NCBI GenBank assembly: GCA_020226215.1
Contig: CM035235.1
Location: 1,687,151-1,751,150, forward strand
Direction: 5' to 3'
DNA: 64,000 nt
Source: Sindora glabra
Lineage: Eukaryota; Streptophyta; Magnoliopsida; Fabales; Fabaceae
Below, piece after piece: positions 62,885 through 64,000 of this stretch (positions are counted from its first letter, which is position 1; each line of letters opens with the position of its first letter). The translations under genes and the position numbers were made by a program. The notes below the pieces were generated by a model. The model did no database searches. It was not told the DNA's origin and saw only the letters and a program-made list of their open reading frames with translations.

Positions 62885-64000
62885 TCTTTGGATTGATTAT
62901 GTGCCATTTTTTCCAGCATCTCAATTGTTACGTGGCTTCCTTTGTTCCTTTCACGTTTACTTTGGCGAAATGCCCTTTGCTTACGGCAAACGTGCAATTA
63001 GTGGCAAAACTTGAAAACGGTTTGGATGACCTCAAAGACTTGAGATCAGAAACTAGTATTTTCTATAATACTAGAAAAAAATGGGTGCGAAGAATTTTCT
63101 ATAATATTTTAGATTAATTTATTTTAATAAAATTGTAAAATAAAATCTTTCAAGTTTTAATGCAATTAATTTTATAAATAATATAATTAAGTGTAATATC
63201 AAAATAAAATTAAAAAATTTCCAAATTCAGTGGCGAAAACAGGGGAGTAGGTCTAGGCCGACCCTCTCTTTTTTAAAATTTAATGTAATATATATTATAA
63301 AAATTTATATTGACCCCCCAAATTTTAAAATATTTTACTCTTGGTCCCCCTGTTTTAAAATTTTTGCCTCCGGCACTGATATTAAGTATTGATTATTTAG
63401 ATTAATAAATTCAATATAACTTTATTTAATGTTTTATTTAAAATTTTAAATAAAATATTAAATCAGATTGAATTCATGAATTTAAATAGTTAGAAATAGT
63501 AATTAATGCTTAACAATAAGGATTGTTGTTAAGTACTTGCCTAACAGAAAAATACACAGAATTTGTGCAAAACGATTTGTTCAATTCAATAGAAGTTCCA
63601 CTACATGCAACAACCATTGATTTTTCTCTGATCGCAAATTACGCTATCTTAATCACTAGTACTGTGTTTGGACAAGATATTAGTAAAATTCTTGGATTTT
63701 AAAATGCATGTATTTCAAATATCTTCGTTTCAATATTCTCAATTTCATAAATGACTTATTTGGCTATGCAACACTTATTTATATTAAAGTATTTTTGAGA
63801 ATTTATTTTCTTACATTAATAAATAATTAAAATAACATTAGAACTATAATATTAAATATTTCATTTGAGTGATCATTTTATTTTATTATTTTAATATTTT
63901 ATCAATTTAAATGTTGTTTTAATTTTTCTTTTTTTAGTAGATATATTTTATTTTTATATCACTATATTTATTTTACTTCATTAATCTTAGAATAGGTTCA
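62885..64000. repeat. Duplicated RLP-upstream block with orphan start, right edge
   Basis: Parallel to 1825-3020 and 7905-9010: promoter module (62885-63060), start remnant near 63073, then the AT-rich tail. In the copy at 7905 a working RLP gene follows soon after, so another RLP may begin just beyond the window. Confidence 0.7.
63228..63378. mobile_element. Short insertion with CAGTG/CACTG ends
   Basis: 151 bp, beginning 'cagtggcgaaaacagg' and ending 'gcctccggcactg', absent from the paralogous positions near 2430 and 8355, where 'aaattcatatta' is continuous. Imperfect inverted ends of CACTA-like form. A clear target duplication is not visible, so the class is uncertain. Confidence 0.6.

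Noticed and set aside
1..64000. tRNA, rRNA genes or CRISPR arrays
   Set aside because: No cloverleaf-like segment with A and B boxes, no rRNA sequence and no regular repeat-spacer array were seen. The repeats here are segmental or transposon-derived.

Overview
The window is AT-rich nuclear DNA from a flowering plant, very probably a eudicot. The evidence is plant-type intron-exon genes, a tandem family of leucine-rich-repeat receptor-like proteins (RLPs), an Athila-type Ty3/gypsy retrotransposon primed by tRNA-Asp, and remains of the plant-specific gene NDX (nodulin homeobox). I see no sequence that fixes the species; a Malpighiales relative is only a guess.

Layout. From 1 to about 9.1 kb there is no complete gene, only a patchwork of duplicated blocks that repeatedly contain the promoter and first-codon region of the RLP family. 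RLP-A (9269-15386, +) is the one near-intact receptor gene, with about ten exons. RLP-B (16459-19242) is a 5'-truncated pseudogene made by tandem duplication of the 3' half of RLP-A plus its downstream flank. RLP-C (about 21.0-22.3 kb) is an internally deleted pseudogene whose 3' flank is split by the retrotransposon. RLP-D (38.4-44.1 kb) is a long pseudogene truncated at both ends. Around these lie segmental duplicates (34.7-38.35 kb, 59.9-64 kb and 0-9 kb) that share one ancestor.

The retrotransposon (22436-34144, TSD ATTGT) has two LTRs of 1591 and 1571 bp, a PBS, a decayed gag-pol and a PPT. Between pol and the 3' LTR it carries two extra plus-strand ORFs where Athila elements usually have an env-like gene. 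The first is an uninterrupted 182-codon ORF with an Arg/Lys-rich patch followed by a four-cysteine cluster, resembling the small nucleic-acid-binding protein of carlaviruses (Carla_C4 type). The second is an intronless relative of LOG, the cytokinin-activating phosphoribohydrolase, with a degraded active-site motif and one stop. This pairing of a possible silencing-suppressor-like protein with a hormone-enzyme-like protein inside an LTR element is the most unusual thing in the window.

From 44.1 to 47.9 kb I find no gene. From about 48.07 to 56.6 kb, on the minus strand, lies a decayed copy of NDX with stops, frameshifts and no recognisable homeodomain exons. A solo LTR of the same retrotransposon family (51062-52609, TSD TTTAG) sits in one of its introns. 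A 737-bp non-autonomous terminal-inverted-repeat element is at 58853-59589, and the window ends in another copy of the RLP promoter blocks.

Only RLP-A looks able to make a full receptor. The cluster shows how such loci evolve: small phase-1 LRR exons, tandem duplication, gene death by C-to-T stops, and repeated copying of promoter segments.
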